A DNA stretch of 64,000 nt from the NCBI RefSeq assembly GCF_013255915.1, contig NZ_CP053896.1:3844001-3908000 (forward strand). Direction: 5' to 3'. The notes beneath the pieces are model-generated. The model made no database searches, was not told the DNA's origin, and saw only the letters and a list, made by a program, of their open reading frames with translations. Source of the DNA: Providencia rettgeri (GTDB lineage: Bacteria > Pseudomonadota > Gammaproteobacteria > Enterobacterales > Enterobacteriaceae). Shown here in pieces: positions 20,663-33,490 of the stretch; the stretch's first letter is position 1, and the number at the start of each line of letters is the position of its first letter. The position numbers and the translations under genes were made by a program.

Positions 20663-23600
20663 TACTCTTGAGTCTCCTTCAGTTGACGTAATACTTCATC
20701 AATTTTCGGCTCGTCCAAACTACCTGTTACTCGGTAACGAATAACGGAAACTTTACTCCATAGTGGACCGAGCACTTTCGTTGCCGCAAATACGGCAGCG
20801 CCTGCAAATGGGTTTACCACAAACGCGGTTGCTACTCCTACTGTAGCAGATATTTCCGGTGTAATGACGGCTTCAACATTAATTTGGCGTTTAACAAGGT
20901 CAATTTGGCCATTAAAAGCGATATCGGCAACTAAACCATCAACATAGGTATTTTTCGAAACCAGTACACCATTTTTAATGGTCGCATCACCTTTAATGGA
21001 GTCAAAATCAAAGTCATCACTAAATGTATCGCTAAAATCAAATCGTAGTTTACGCAGCAGGGCATCAAAACTGACTAGACGCAATATTTGCCCTGCACGA
21101 CCACCACCCATTTGTGCAATCGCTCCTTTGCCCAATTTTGCAGACATTTTACCATTTAAAGAGGCGATATCTGGTGACCAAGGCAAATTAGCCCAATCTA
21201 AATCAAATTCAATAGTATAAGGTGATTGGATAATGGGAACCAATATACCAAAATACGCCGCCGTTTCGTCAAAAGCTTCACCGGTTAATGAACCTGCAAT
21301 TTGTGTTTTATTGCCTTTTTCGCTGTTCCAAATAGCATCTAACTTTAATTTCGTGACGCTGTTATCTAGCGTGCCATCTGTCAGTTGCAATAAAGTGCCT
21401 TTAGGTTGGATATTAGCGCTAATTTCCCCCAATTTCTGCCCAGCGACCCAACACTCTTTACAGTGAAACTGGAACTGCGGCCATTGGCTAAAATCGATTT
21501 GTGTCGTAGCAAGGTCATTGATTTGAGTACTAGAGGATTCACTAGGGTTGTAATACAAATAATCAATGGCGACCTGCCAAGGCTGTGAAGCAAAGATTTG
21601 TAACGAACCTTTTAAGTTTTCACTATTGATACTGACTAATTGCTCAGCCCGTTGTAAGTCATAGGAAAAATTTACTGCATTCCATTGCTGCCCAGCGAGG
21701 TAGATTGATGGGATATTGACCTCAAGCATGTCAGGTAAACCAATATTCATCCCCCCTTCGCGGCTATGGGATGACACTAACAACCCGGCTAATTTCTCCC
21801 AGTTCATATCGGTAATCGGTGGCAAATCAACAACAAAAGTTGCATTTTTAGGTAATTCAGGAATACCATCACGCCATTGGGCAACATGGGCTTTTAATAA
21901 GCTTAAAGGCTTACTACTCAGCCCCCATTGAGTATTAAAACCAATGCGCTTACCGATATCACCACCAACCACCAACTGTTCTGTTGTTCCTTTAGCCTGA
22001 ACATTAATTTGCCCAAGTTCGGCTAATAGAGCGTTATCAATAGCGGGTAGCTGGCTTTTCAGTTGTTTTAGCCCTGCGCTAACGTCTATTTGTAAGCCAA
22101 CAGGTTCTTTTGCTGTATTCGGAATAGTGATCGCAACTTGGCTTTTCCAGTTAGTGGTTCCTGACACCTTTTGCTTAATCTCAGCAGGCAACATTGCCAA
22201 CTTATTCACCGCCCAGTTTCCGCTAACATTCACATCCACTAAATAATTTTTTGCTTGATCTGTAGTGGTGAAATCAACAGTAATGGGCTGTTCAAACCAA
22301 TGGCCTTGCAAGTTTTCACCGCGTAAATCTCCATTGTTAAACTCAAAACTGCCCGTTAAAGCGGAAATAGTGCTATCAATTGGCTGAATGTATAAATCAT
22401 TTTTATTGAGATTAACTTTCCCTTTGGCAAAAACATCTTTACCCGCCACCAATGGAATAGATAACCCTAATTGGCCATTAACAGTCCCCCCAATTTGTAA
22501 CTCTTCAAGCGTATCGCCAATTGAGTGGTTCATCGGGGTATGCACAAAATATTGCTGGATTTGTTTTCCAGTTCCACTGATGTCTGCATTGATATACAGC
22601 ATTTCTTTAGTGTAATCAGGGATGTTCGCATCAAGGTTGGTTGCTGTGGCATCCGCTAATTTCACGCTTGGCGCATGCATATATAACCCTGCACGCCTAA
22701 AGTCTAAGTCCATATCTAAGTTCAATAACGCAGGCCATTCACTGTCATATTCGAATGTTGCATCACGCAAAGGGACATAAACTTGGAATTGCCCATCATT
22801 GTTATCATAGGGGAAATGAGCAGGGTCGCCTTTATAGACTAAAGTCGCATTATCTACACTACCGGCAATAATCGCTTTCGTCAGGTAATCGGCCACATCT
22901 TGGCCCATTAATTTTTGTGGGAAATAACGCCATGCATCCCCTGCATCATCTAAACGGATTCTGGCAAGAATGGCGAGATCGGCATAATTTCCTTTTTTCG
23001 CTTTTGCGTAACGAAACTCACCATTTGCCCAAAGAGACTGAGCTTGTAGCTCTAATGATGGGCTCCACAACTTAAATTCACTGGCATTATTGACCCAATG
23101 GAACTGACCTGTTGCCGTTTTTATCGAGAAAGGCGCTTTAAATTCATCACGATAGTCAACTTCACTATCTTGTAAGCTAACGGTGGCACTACCACTTTGC
23201 ATCCCACCGATTAAAACACCTGAAAAGTGATTAACTGAAGGCAGCTCCTTCCATTTTTTCCAGCTAACATTTTGCCAGTCCATGTTGATTTGTACGTTTT
23301 CAGGCATATTTTGCGTGATATCAAGCGCAAATTCACTCACCACACCAGTTGGTTGGCGATGTTGCCAATCCTGTACCATTTCAGGCGTTAAAAAGGAAAA
23401 AGTGGGTAAAATCTCACTTAAACGTTCAAGTTCAATATCTTTTGCACGGATGCGCCAATGGTCATTATCTTGATATTTTTTGCTGGCAGGCAAATACAAT
23501 ACAGAGGCGCTCCCTCGTGGCCAGATAAACTCATTGGTTTTCAAGGTATCAAGCTCAGGAATGTTAAATAACCACCCATTCCCCTGCCTTTTCATTCGCA

Positions 23601-24453
23601 AAAGCAAATCATTGACTTGCAAGTTTTGCGCTAATTCGCCGGTTCCCCAATTGGCTTCCCCTTGCCGTAATTGAATAAGGCCGCTATCAATCCGGTTATT
23701 TTTCAGTGTTACCCAAGAAGACAGGCTAAAATTTGCGTCCCGTAATGACGTGTTATCCCGTAGCCAGCGGCTAAGCCATGGCTGCATATCAATATTATCC
23801 GCTTGCAAATAAAAAATACCGTCGCTTAACACGCCATTTTTATCTGACACATCAAGCTTTACTTGCAGATAACCATGCTGCTTATTGATGGTTTCGAGAC
23901 TAACAAAACCTTGAGCGCGATGCCTGTCGTTATCGTTGAGCCAAGAAAGTTCAGGCAAAATCAGCGTCGTTTTTTGTTCTGAAGGTGTGAGGAAAGTTAA
24001 TTGGCTTTCTTTTAGTACAAAATGGTCAAATTGCCTTAAAAATAGCTCTTCAATACCATCTAAAGACTGCCCTTCCGAGGAATCGCCAAGGCTGAAAGGG
24101 ACTTTGTGATCAACATTTAACTGGTAAAAGGTTAAGTCACGAAAACGCCAGCGCAGAGAAAATAACGAGCTCCAAATATCTAATTCAACCGTAATAGTAT
24201 TCGCTGTAATATCGGTAGTTTTATTCTGTAAAACGACATCGGACAACGTCAGTACAGGGCCAAAAGATTGCCAAGCCCCTTCAATTTTACCAATTTGTAC
24301 CGATACATCGGTCTTTTTTTCAACGTAATCAATCAGATCTTGCCGATAGTTGTCGATATTTGGCAGAAGAAAACGCAGCCCTGACAGCACTAACGCGCAC
24401 AGCAATAATATAACCGCAGTCGTCACCAGTGCTACACGTGGCAGTCGTCTCAC
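20662..24453 (-). CDS. yhdP: YhdP, AsmA-like inter-membrane phospholipid transporter
   Basis: Very large envelope protein of 1263 residues (E. coli 1266) with one N-terminal inner-membrane helix (about residues 8-29) and a long beta-groove periplasmic body. With TamB and YdbH it carries phospholipids to the outer membrane. Conserved landmarks are SGLRFLLPNID, RFRDLTFYQL, FLRQFDHF and the C-terminal VTPEISATVGVATAFVVNPF block. It lies 12 nt after rng and overlaps the nitrilase start by one base. Confidence 0.96.
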   Translation of the reverse strand: MRRLPRVALVTTAVILLLCALVLSGLRFLLPNIDNYRQDLIDYVEKKTDVSVQIGKIEGAWQSFGPVLTLSDVVLQNKTTDITANTITVELDIWSSLFSLRWRFRDLTFYQLNVDHKVPFSLGDSSEGQSLDGIEELFLRQFDHFVLKESQLTFLTPSEQKTTLILPELSWLNDNDRHRAQGFVSLETINKQHGYLQVKLDVSDKNGVLSDGIFYLQADNIDMQPWLSRWLRDNTSLRDANFSLSSWVTLKNNRIDSGLIQLRQGEANWGTGELAQNLQVNDLLLRMKRQGNGWLFNIPELDTLKTNEFIWPRGSASVLYLPASKKYQDNDHWRIRAKDIELERLSEILPTFSFLTPEMVQDWQHRQPTGVVSEFALDITQNMPENVQINMDWQNVSWKKWKELPSVNHFSGVLIGGMQSGSATVSLQDSEVDYRDEFKAPFSIKTATGQFHWVNNASEFKLWSPSLELQAQSLWANGEFRYAKAKKGNYADLAILARIRLDDAGDAWRYFPQKLMGQDVADYLTKAIIAGSVDNATLVYKGDPAHFPYDNNDGQFQVYVPLRDATFEYDSEWPALLNLDMDLDFRRAGLYMHAPSVKLADATATNLDANIPDYTKEMLYINADISGTGKQIQQYFVHTPMNHSIGDTLEELQIGGTVNGQLGLSIPLVAGKDVFAKGKVNLNKNDLYIQPIDSTISALTGSFEFNNGDLRGENLQGHWFEQPITVDFTTTDQAKNYLVDVNVSGNWAVNKLAMLPAEIKQKVSGTTNWKSQVAITIPNTAKEPVGLQIDVSAGLKQLKSQLPAIDNALLAELGQINVQAKGTTEQLVVGGDIGKRIGFNTQWGLSSKPLSLLKAHVAQWRDGIPELPKNATFVVDLPPITDMNWEKLAGLLVSSHSREGGMNIGLPDMLEVNIPSIYLAGQQWNAVNFSYDLQRAEQLVSINSENLKGSLQIFASQPWQVAIDYLYYNPSESSSTQINDLATTQIDFSQWPQFQFHCKECWVAGQKLGEISANIQPKGTLLQLTDGTLDNSVTKLKLDAIWNSEKGNKTQIAGSLTGEAFDETAAYFGILVPIIQSPYTIEFDLDWANLPWSPDIASLNGKMSAKLGKGAIAQMGGGRAGQILRLVSFDALLRKLRFDFSDTFSDDFDFDSIKGDATIKNGVLVSKNTYVDGLVADIAFNGQIDLVKRQINVEAVITPEISATVGVATAFVVNPFAGAAVFAATKVLGPLWSKVSVIRYRVTGSLDEPKIDEVLRQLKETQE

Positions 24454-24465
24454 TCAAATCTCCTT

Positions 24466-25935
24466 TTACATCATTACGACATCAAAACGTTCCTGACTGT
24501 AAAGAGGCTCAGTCTGAACTTTAACTTGCTTTCCAACAAAAATTTCAACTTCTGCAAGGGCGTGTGACTCATCCCCTTTAAGGACATCAACCACCGCTTG
24601 GGATGCATAAACTAAGAACCTATCTGCATCGATAGTACGGTGAACACGAACTATTTCACGTAAAATTTCATAACATACCGTTTCTACCGATTTAACGGTT
24701 CCGCGCCCTTGGCAAGTCGGGCAATCATCACATAATACGTGTTCTAAGCTTTCTCTTGTACGCTTACGCGTCATTTCGACTAAGCCCAGTTGCGAAAAAC
24801 CATTAATGGTTGTTTTAACTTTATCTTTACTCAATGCCTGCTCTAATGACGCTAATACACGGCGGCGATGTTCCGGGTCAGCCATATCAATAAAATCAAT
24901 AATAATAATGCCGCCTAAGTTGCGTAAACGCAGTTGCCTTGCTATCGCTTGGGTTGCTTCGATATTGGTATTAAAGATGGTTTCTTCAAGATTACGGTGC
25001 CCAACAAATGCGCCCGTATTAATATCAATGGTCGTCATGGCTTCAGTTTGGTCGATAATCAAATAACCACCTGATTTTAGCTCCACTTTTCGGTCCATTG
25101 CTCGCTGAATTTCGTTTTCAACGTCAAACAAGTCAAATATCGGCTGATTCCCTTGATAGAGTTCGAGCTTAGCTGTCATTTCTGGCACATACTCTTCGAT
25201 AAATTCTTGTAATTGAGTATAGGTCAAACGAGAGTCAACACGAATGCGATCAAGGTGAGCGCCGGCAAAATCACGAATAATACGGTAAGCAAGTGCTAAT
25301 TCACCATAAATTTTAGTGCGAGTCACATTGCGTTTTTTTCGTTCAATCACTTTTGCCCACAGGCGTTTTAAGAATGCAGCATCCTGTTTAACTTCCTCTT
25401 CCCCGACCCCTTCTGCTGCCGTACGAATGATAAAGCCCCCATTTTCATCACAATACTGTGAAACACACTCTTTTAGGCGTTCTCTTTCATCTTCACTTTC
25501 AATACGTTGTGAAACTCCCACATGGGAAGCTCCTGGCATAAAGACCAAATAGCGAGAAGGGAGTGTAATATCCGTAGTTAGGCGAGCACCTTTGGTACCA
25601 AGGGGGTCCTTGACGACTTGAACGATTAAATCTTGCCCTTGCTTAACGAGCTCAGCGATGTCCCTGACATGAAAGTTTTTTTGTTCGTCACCCGCAATGC
25701 ATTCCGTATGGGGCATAATATCCGAAGCGTGCAAAAAGGCCGCTTTATCTAGACCAATATCAACAAAGGCCGCCTGCATCCCCGGTAAGACTCGGCTCAC
25801 ACGGCCTTTGTAAATATTCCCTACTAGCCCTCTTTTTGCTTCTCGTTCAACATGAATTTCTTGTAATATCCCACCATCAATATAAGCAACGCGCGTTTCA
25901 GATGGCGTAATGTTTACTAATAGTTCCGCAGTCAT
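24466..25935 (-). CDS. rng: Ribonuclease G
   Basis: Single-strand endoribonuclease of the RNase E/G family, 489 residues as in E. coli. It matures the 16S rRNA 5' end and degrades some mRNAs. An N-terminal S1 domain ([22 protein letters not shown], about 39-60) is followed by the DNase-I-like catalytic centre with [11 protein letters not shown] and IIIDFIDM metal-binding Asp residues. The Zn-link [12 protein letters not shown] is also present. The start overlaps the maf stop by 4 nt (ATGA type). Confidence 0.97.
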   Translation of the reverse strand: MTAELLVNITPSETRVAYIDGGILQEIHVEREAKRGLVGNIYKGRVSRVLPGMQAAFVDIGLDKAAFLHASDIMPHTECIAGDEQKNFHVRDIAELVKQGQDLIVQVVKDPLGTKGARLTTDITLPSRYLVFMPGASHVGVSQRIESEDERERLKECVSQYCDENGGFIIRTAAEGVGEEEVKQDAAFLKRLWAKVIERKKRNVTRTKIYGELALAYRIIRDFAGAHLDRIRVDSRLTYTQLQEFIEEYVPEMTAKLELYQGNQPIFDLFDVENEIQRAMDRKVELKSGGYLIIDQTEAMTTIDINTGAFVGHRNLEETIFNTNIEATQAIARQLRLRNLGGIIIIDFIDMADPEHRRRVLASLEQALSKDKVKTTINGFSQLGLVEMTRKRTRESLEHVLCDDCPTCQGRGTVKSVETVCYEILREIVRVHRTIDADRFLVYASQAVVDVLKGDESHALAEVEIFVGKQVKVQTEPLYSQERFDVVMM

Positions 25936-26519
25936 GACTTCCCCTTACCATCACTTAACGCTAAAAATCGCTGAATTAGCTCGTCTGTTTCAACCAGTGG
26001 TAAACCAACAACCCCATGGTAGCTGCCATTAATTTTACGTATAAAACGCCCACCAATTCCTTGTATTCCATAAGCGCCTGCCTTATCCATTGGCTCACCA
26101 GATTGTATATAGTCCCGTATTTCGATTAAAGATAACTCGCGGAATGTCACATCTGTCACAATTAGTGACTGCATTGTCTGTTGACGGTTGGATAAGGCAA
26201 TAGCCGTCATGACCTGATGGGTTTTTCCTGATAATGCACTTAGCATCTCTTCTGCGTGCTGATTATCTCGCGGTTTTTCTAAAATTTGCCCTGCTAGAAC
26301 AACGATTGTATCTGCGCCCAAAACCGGTTGATTATCGGGTGCAATCGCAACACCAGCTAAAGATTTATCTCGTGCAAGACGTTGAACATAGTCTTGAGGC
26401 AACTCCCCCTCCTGCCACTGTTCTTCTACCTCTGGACGTAAAACCTCAAAGGTATAATTAAGTTGCTGAACAAGTTCACGTCGACGGGGTGAGCCGGACG
26501 CAAGATAAATTAAACACAT
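25932..26519 (-). CDS. yhdE: Maf-type dTTP/UTP pyrophosphatase (YhdE)
   Basis: Nucleotide pyrophosphatase that hydrolyses non-canonical or excess dTTP/UTP, a housecleaning role. It has 195 residues. Motifs are the N-terminal [15 protein letters not shown], the catalytic-Asp segment [10 protein letters not shown], and the substrate loop [16 protein letters not shown]. It sits between mreD and rng with a 4-nt overlap into rng, as in E. coli. Confidence 0.95.
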   Translation of the reverse strand: MCLIYLASGSPRRRELVQQLNYTFEVLRPEVEEQWQEGELPQDYVQRLARDKSLAGVAIAPDNQPVLGADTIVVLAGQILEKPRDNQHAEEMLSALSGKTHQVMTAIALSNRQQTMQSLIVTDVTFRELSLIEIRDYIQSGEPMDKAGAYGIQGIGGRFIRKINGSYHGVVGLPLVETDELIQRFLALSDGKGKS

Positions 26520-26554
26520 AAACTGTATTCCCAGTCAGACCGACAACTAACACC

Positions 26555-27043
26555 CTAACATACTGAAAATTGCCGACGTATTTTACGTAAAAGCAAAAAT
26601 AGCCATGGCCATAGAATACCATTCACTAAGCTATTCCAAAATACTTGCGGGTGGAATAATACTTGTGATGATAGAAATTCAGCCCAAAAAACAGCAAGAT
26701 CTTGAATGATAGTGAGTAACATAATCACCAGAGCTTGCTGCCACAACGCCATATTACGCAACAATTGGTGTTTATAAGAGACGAGATAGCAAATAATGCT
26801 AAAAGAAAGAGCATGCACTCCCAGTGCAGAGCCCTGAATGGAATCTACGATAATCCCTAAAATAAAACTCGTGCCAACACTCACTCGGTGTGGTAATGCC
26901 ATCACCCAATAAGTGAGAATCAACAGAAGCCATGATGGCCGGTAAAAACTGAGTTGTTCCGGCCAAGGCATGACTTGTAAAATCAACGCAATAAAAAACG
27001 ATAACCAAATGATGGCACGGCCATTTCCGCGATACTCATCCAT
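26555..27043 (-). CDS. mreD: Rod shape-determining protein MreD
   Basis: Inner-membrane protein of 162 residues with about five hydrophobic segments, a member of the rod complex (MreBCD-RodA-PBP2) that directs sidewall peptidoglycan insertion. The N-terminal [21 protein letters not shown] and the GLLVDS-like segment ([20 protein letters not shown]) are family landmarks. It follows mreC by 44 nt. Confidence 0.94.
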   Translation of the reverse strand: MDEYRGNGRAIIWLSFFIALILQVMPWPEQLSFYRPSWLLLILTYWVMALPHRVSVGTSFILGIIVDSIQGSALGVHALSFSIICYLVSYKHQLLRNMALWQQALVIMLLTIIQDLAVFWAEFLSSQVLFHPQVFWNSLVNGILWPWLFLLLRKIRRQFSVC

Positions 27044-27087
27044 GCTAATTTACTCTCTTGCCCATAACCATACTGTGTTTCCTCTAC

Positions 27088-28056
27088 TTATGGTTGTGAC
27101 GTCGGAGCCATTGATGGTGGCAATGGAGGCCCCTGAATTTCATTCGGATTAGGTAACACTTGCGGCAATACTTTCATTAATCGTTCATTTGCTGCACGAT
27201 AAACTTCCGAAGGCTGTAGTGGCGTTTTAGGGTCGCTATCATTTCCCCATAGTAGCAAAAGGTAGCGTAAACGCTGCAATTCGGCACTCGGCTTCGCGCT
27301 GATAATAGTATAAGCACGTTGTGTGTCGTGTTTTACGGCAGAGACCACCCCTACAGGATAACCTTCGGGGAAACGCCCTCCTAACCCTGACGTGACAAGG
27401 ACATCACCAACACGAATATCGGTATTTTCAGGCAACGGTTCTAATTGGATATCATCAGCACATCCAGAACCTGCAGCAATAACACGGACATCATTACGTA
27501 ATACTTGTACTGGCAGTGCATGGGTAGTGTCGCAAATTAACAGGACACGACTATTAAAGTTACTAACCCCAACCACTTGACCAACTACGCCTTTATCACT
27601 AATAACGGGCTGCCCTTCATAAACGCCTTCATTGCTGCCCTTGTCTATAACCACTTGGTCACGATATGGCGTATTCGCGCCTGAAATAACTTGCGTGACC
27701 ATCATGTGTTCATCTTGACGAAGTGGCGAACCAAGTAACTCCCTTAACCGCGCATTTTCCTGCTTAAGTTGTTCTAAAAGCAAGTTGTCCGCTTTTTTCA
27801 GTAATAGCTCTTGGCGTAAGGCTTTATTTTCGAATTGCAATTGTTCTCTTGAAGAGAAGCTTTCGGAGATATTATCTAGAAATTGACGTGGGCCATTGGC
27901 TAAAAAATAGAATGGGCTAACCGCCGTGTCTAAGTAGTTACGGACTTTATTGAAAGGCTCAAAGCGATGGTCAATCACCACCAGTACAAGTGCAATGATT
28001 ACCGCAATAAAAATGCGTAGCTGTAGGGATGGACCTCGCCTAAAAATTGGCTTCAT
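27088..28056 (-). CDS. mreC: Rod shape-determining protein MreC
   Basis: Bitopic inner-membrane protein linking cytoplasmic MreB to periplasmic PBP2. It has 322 residues. One membrane helix (about 12-28, FIAVIIALVLVVIDHRF) is followed by a coiled coil (about 65-115, QLQFENKALRQELLLKKAD) and two beta-barrel domains (VIDKGSNEGVYEGQPV; LVTSGLGGRFPEGYPVG). A Pro-rich tail ends the protein. It is separated from mreB by a strong hairpin. Confidence 0.96.
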   Translation of the reverse strand: MKPIFRRGPSLQLRIFIAVIIALVLVVIDHRFEPFNKVRNYLDTAVSPFYFLANGPRQFLDNISESFSSREQLQFENKALRQELLLKKADNLLLEQLKQENARLRELLGSPLRQDEHMMVTQVISGANTPYRDQVVIDKGSNEGVYEGQPVISDKGVVGQVVGVSNFNSRVLLICDTTHALPVQVLRNDVRVIAAGSGCADDIQLEPLPENTDIRVGDVLVTSGLGGRFPEGYPVGVVSAVKHDTQRAYTIISAKPSAELQRLRYLLLLWGNDSDPKTPLQPSEVYRAANERLMKVLPQVLPNPNEIQGPPLPPSMAPTSQP

Positions 28057-28091
28057 GTGTGGCTAAGTTTCACTAATGTCAGAGGAACAAA

Positions 28092-28128
28092 AAATAGTCA
28101 AAACAGTTGGGGACAGCCCCAACTGTTT
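28092..28128 (-). terminator. Perfect hairpin terminator/attenuator between mreB and mreC
   Basis: A perfect 12-bp inverted repeat AAACAGTTGGGG (28101-28112) / CCCCAACTGTTT (28117-28128) with a 4-nt loop. On the minus strand TTTTGACTATTTTTT follows. It should stop most mreB transcripts before mreC, giving far more MreB than MreC and MreD. Confidence 0.92.
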
Positions 28129-28140
28129 CTAAAAGGCCAT

Positions 28141-29787
<1,647 letters not shown>

Positions 29788-30768
29788 ATGAAAGCTCTCG
29801 TCCTACAACAAACTGACGAAAAAATCGTCTCTGGCATTCAACCATTAACTACAGAAATGCTTCCAGCCGGAGATATTATAGTCGATATTTATTGGTCTAC
29901 ACTTAATTATAAAGATGCATTAGCTATTTGTGGAAAAGCGGGCGTTGTTCGCCAATACCCGATGGTACCCGGCATCGATTTTTCAGGTGTGATCCACCAC
30001 AGTGAAGACCCTCGTTTCCAAGTTGGCCAACATGTACTACTGACTGGATGGGGGGTGGGTGAAACGCATTGGGGCGGGTTAGCCTCTCAAGCAAGAGTCC
30101 CCGCAAAGTATTTAACCCCTCTTCCAGAAAATTTGTCCTTAAAACAAGCGATGGTTATTGGCACCGCCGGCTTTACAGCAATGCTTTGCGTAAATGCCCT
30201 AGAAGAAGCTGGTGTGACTCCTGATAAAGGCGAAGTCATCGTAAGTGGTGCAAGCGGTGGTGTTGGTAGTACTGCCGTGCAATTACTCTCTTTATTAGGT
30301 TATGAGGTTGTCGCGATTTCAGGTCGTGAAGAAAACAGCAGCTACCTGCAAAGTTTAGGTGCCAAGAGGGTATTACCTCGTAGTTATTTCACACATCCTG
30401 CTAAACCATTAGACAAACAGTTGTGGGCGGGTGCGATTGATACAGTAGGTGGTGAATTACTCGCTAATCTTCTTGCGCAAACACACTATAATGGGACTGT
30501 TGCCGCCTGCGGCTTAGCGGGTGGCTTCGACTTACCAACCAGTGTCATGCCATTTATTTTACGTAATGTCCGCCTACAAGGTGTAGATTCGGTTTACTAC
30601 CCTGCCGCAAATCGCCCTAAAGTATGGCAACGACTCGCGGAACTTCTACCTCCGTCTTTCTATGAGCAAGTCAGCAATGAGATTAAATTAGAAGATTCTG
30701 TCGAATATGCAAAAAAACTCTTAAAAAATGAAGTGACTGGGCGTACGCTAGTTAACCTGCGAGGTTAG
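29788..30768 (+). CDS. acuI: Acrylyl-CoA reductase AcuI (YhdH)
   Basis: NADPH-dependent medium-chain dehydrogenase/reductase that reduces toxic acryloyl-CoA to propionyl-CoA. It has 326 residues (E. coli 324). The quinone-oxidoreductase-like start includes STLNYKDALAICGKAGVVR; the nucleotide-binding GASGGVGSTAVQLL lies at about residues 152-165; the end is GRTLVNL. It stands alone, preceded by TATAGGAGTG and with no strong terminator recognised downstream. Confidence 0.94.
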   Translation: MKALVLQQTDEKIVSGIQPLTTEMLPAGDIIVDIYWSTLNYKDALAICGKAGVVRQYPMVPGIDFSGVIHHSEDPRFQVGQHVLLTGWGVGETHWGGLASQARVPAKYLTPLPENLSLKQAMVIGTAGFTAMLCVNALEEAGVTPDKGEVIVSGASGGVGSTAVQLLSLLGYEVVAISGREENSSYLQSLGAKRVLPRSYFTHPAKPLDKQLWAGAIDTVGGELLANLLAQTHYNGTVAACGLAGGFDLPTSVMPFILRNVRLQGVDSVYYPAANRPKVWQRLAELLPPSFYEQVSNEIKLEDSVEYAKKLLKNEVTGRTLVNLRG

Positions 30769-31003
30769 TCACCAATTTATTGCGGTACTTTCGCCTAAAT
30801 AGGGATTACCGCACATTTTCTAAAATAAATTCGGGTATTTTCTCTGATAAGACCAGTATTTTGCTGCTATATGTCACGAAATAATTATAATGACGAACCT
30901 TGTCAGTAGAAAATCCATTTATTTTTATGATAAAAGATGACAAACGCTTAGCATCGCGTTATGTTGTCGGGCTATTGATAATATCGTCGGAGTTAGCAGC
31001 ATA

Positions 31004-31468
31004 ATGGCAGAAGATATTCACATTTTACTCTTGAATGGGCCAAACCTAAACCTGCTAGGTACACGGGAACCCGATAAATACGGCAACCAAACTCTTGCCG
31101 ATATCGTATCCAAGCTGGAGTCAGAGGCTAGTCAGTTAGGGGTAAAACTGAGTCATTTTCAGTCAAACGCAGAATTTGAACTAATCGATAAAATTCATGC
31201 TGCACGTCATGATGTTGATTTTATTCTCATCAATCCGGCTGCATTCACACATACCAGTGTTGCACTACGTGATGCATTACTCGCGGTGAGTATCCCGTTT
31301 ATCGAGATCCACTTGTCTAATGTGCACGCTAGGGAATCATTTCGCCAACATTCTTATTTCTCCGATAAAGCAATCGGTGTAATTTGTGGTCTAGGTGCTG
31401 ATGGTTATAGTTTTGCTTTACAGGCAGCGGTTAACCGTCTGCGCCTAATTAATTCAATCCAAATATAA
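31004..31468 (+). CDS. aroQ: Type II 3-dehydroquinate dehydratase
   Basis: Third step of the shikimate pathway, dehydrating 3-dehydroquinate. It has 154 residues. [17 protein letters not shown] carries the catalytic Tyr26, [14 protein letters not shown] follows, and the proton-donor His103 lies in IEIHLSN. E. coli K-12 uses the unrelated type I enzyme AroD; the aroQ-accB-accC order is typical of Yersinia, Proteus and Haemophilus types. It lies 18 nt upstream of accB, so co-transcription is likely. Confidence 0.96.
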   Translation: MAEDIHILLLNGPNLNLLGTREPDKYGNQTLADIVSKLESEASQLGVKLSHFQSNAEFELIDKIHAARHDVDFILINPAAFTHTSVALRDALLAVSIPFIEIHLSNVHARESFRQHSYFSDKAIGVICGLGADGYSFALQAAVNRLRLINSIQI

Positions 31469-31486
31469 GAGTACGGAATCATATCC

Positions 31487-31957
31487 ATGGATATTCGTAA
31501 AATTAAAAAGCTGATCGAGCTGGTCGAAGAGTCTGGCATTTCTGAACTGGAAATTTCTGAAGGTGAAGAGTCAGTACGTATCAGCCGCGTTTCACCTGCT
31601 TCCCAGGTTATGGCTGCACCTCAACAATATTACTCAGCACCGGTTGCACAACAACCTGCTCTGGCTAATGCGGTTGCACCATCTGAAGCTATGGTAGCGC
31701 CAGCTGCACCTGCTGCAGTTGCAGGTCACCAGGTTCGCTCACCAATGGTCGGTACTTTCTACCGCGCGCCAAGCCCTGAAGCGAAACCATTCGTTGAGAT
31801 TGGTCAAACGGTCAGCGTTGGTGACCCACTTTGCATCGTTGAAGCGATGAAAATGATGAACCAAATCGAAGCAGATAAAGCAGGCGTTGTTAAAGCCATT
31901 CTGTTGCAAAACGGTGATGCAGTAGAATTTGACGAGCCATTAGTTGTCATCGAATAA
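31487..31957 (+). CDS. accB: Biotin carboxyl carrier protein of acetyl-CoA carboxylase
   Basis: Carries the biotin that shuttles CO2 between AccC and AccAD in the first step of fatty acid synthesis. It has 156 residues (E. coli 156). A Pro/Ala-rich linker (about 40-80) precedes the biotinyl domain with EAMKMMN (biotinylated Lys122). The characteristic thumb region [13 protein letters not shown] is present. accC begins 12 nt downstream. Confidence 0.97.
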   Translation: MDIRKIKKLIELVEESGISELEISEGEESVRISRVSPASQVMAAPQQYYSAPVAQQPALANAVAPSEAMVAPAAPAAVAGHQVRSPMVGTFYRAPSPEAKPFVEIGQTVSVGDPLCIVEAMKMMNQIEADKAGVVKAILLQNGDAVEFDEPLVVIE

Positions 31958-31969
31958 CGAGGCGTTTCC

Positions 31970-33316
31970 ATGCTGGAAAAAATTGTTATTGCTAACCGCG
32001 GAGAAATCGCATTACGTATTTTGCGTGCCTGTAAAGAACTCGGCATCAAAACAGTAGCGGTTCACTCTACGGCAGATAGCGATCTAAAACACGTGTTACT
32101 GGCTGATGAAACAATTTGTATCGGCCCAGCAGCATCAGCGAAAAGTTACTTAAATATCCCTGCGATTATTTCCGCAGCGGAAATTTCAGGTGCTCAAGCG
32201 ATTCACCCAGGATATGGTTTCTTGGCTGAAAACGCAGATTTTGCAGAACAAGTTGAAAACTCTGGTTTTGTTTTTATCGGTCCAAAAGCTGAAACCATCC
32301 GCCTAATGGGTGATAAAGTTTCTGCAATTAACGCGATGAAAAAAGCCGGTGTACCTTGTGTTCCGGGTTCTGATGGCCCATTAGGGAACGACACTGAAAA
32401 AAATAAAGCCATCGCAAAACGTATCGGCTTCCCTGTCATCATCAAAGCATCTGGTGGTGGTGGTGGTCGTGGTATGCGTGTCGTACGCAATGAGAAAGAT
32501 TTAGAATCTTCGATCAACCTGACACGTGCTGAAGCGAAATCCGCTTTTAATAATGATATGGTTTACATGGAAAAATTCCTTGAAAACCCACGTCATATTG
32601 AAATTCAAGTCATGGCTGATGGCCAAGGCCATGCGGTTTACTTGGCTGAGCGTGACTGTTCAATGCAACGTCGCCACCAAAAAGTGGTTGAAGAAGCACC
32701 AGCACCGGGTATTACGCCTGAAATTCGCCGTAATATCGGTGAGCGCTGTGCTAATGCATGTATTGAAATCGGTTATCGCGGTGCAGGTACCTTCGAATTT
32801 TTATTCGAAAACGGTGAGTTCTACTTCATTGAAATGAATACCCGTATTCAAGTTGAACACCCAGTAACTGAAATGATCACTGGTGTAGACTTAATTAAAG
32901 AGCAACTGCGTGTTGCCTCTGGGTTACCATTATCTGTGAAGCAAGAAGATATCGTGGTGCATGGCCATGCTGTTGAGTGCCGTATCAACGCAGAAGACCC
33001 GAATACTTTCATCCCAAGCCCGGGTAAAATCACCCGTTTCCACTCACCTGGTGGTTTTGGCGTACGTTGGGAATCTCATATTTACGCAGGCTACACTGTA
33101 CCTCCGTATTATGACTCAATGATTGGTAAATTAATTACCTATGGTGAAACTCGTGAAATCGCTATTTCTCGTATGAAAAATGCGTTAAACGAATTAATCG
33201 TCGATGGTATTAAAACCAATATTGAATTGCACCAAATGATTATGAACGATGAAAACTTCCAAAAAGGTGGAACTAATATCCACTATTTAGAGAAAAAACT
33301 GGGTATTGCTGAATAA
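31970..33316 (+). CDS. accC: Biotin carboxylase subunit of acetyl-CoA carboxylase
   Basis: ATP-grasp enzyme carboxylating the biotin on AccB with bicarbonate. It has 448 residues (E. coli 449). It has the glycine-rich ATP loop [14 protein letters not shown], the [20 protein letters not shown] metal site, [10 protein letters not shown], and catalytic Arg/Glu in the RIQVEH region. It is second in the accBC operon and followed by an excellent terminator. Confidence 0.98.
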   Translation: MLEKIVIANRGEIALRILRACKELGIKTVAVHSTADSDLKHVLLADETICIGPAASAKSYLNIPAIISAAEISGAQAIHPGYGFLAENADFAEQVENSGFVFIGPKAETIRLMGDKVSAINAMKKAGVPCVPGSDGPLGNDTEKNKAIAKRIGFPVIIKASGGGGGRGMRVVRNEKDLESSINLTRAEAKSAFNNDMVYMEKFLENPRHIEIQVMADGQGHAVYLAERDCSMQRRHQKVVEEAPAPGITPEIRRNIGERCANACIEIGYRGAGTFEFLFENGEFYFIEMNTRIQVEHPVTEMITGVDLIKEQLRVASGLPLSVKQEDIVVHGHAVECRINAEDPNTFIPSPGKITRFHSPGGFGVRWESHIYAGYTVPPYYDSMIGKLITYGETREIAISRMKNALNELIVDGIKTNIELHQMIMNDENFQKGGTNIHYLEKKLGIAE

Positions 33317-33350
33317 GTCAGCGATAACCTGTTTAACTTATCGTCAATCG

Positions 33351-33383
33351 ATACCGTAACGCCCTGCGTTACGGTATTTTTTT
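33351..33383 (+). terminator. Terminator after accC
   Basis: Perfect 12-bp stem ATACCGTAACGC (33351-33362) / GCGTTACGGTAT (33366-33377), loop CCT, then a run of T. Confidence 0.95.
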
Positions 33384-33490
33384 GTGTTAAATACGCTTTA
33401 GTGCACTTTTCTTCTGGTATTTTTCACACTCAGTCCACAGATTATCGTACAATTGCTGATTATTTTTATGGGAATGAAGGGGAATAACGG

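Noticed and set aside
30770-30825. Terminator after acuI
   Set aside because: TGCGGTA and TACCGCA pair, but the loop is long (about 18 nt) and there is no proper T-run.
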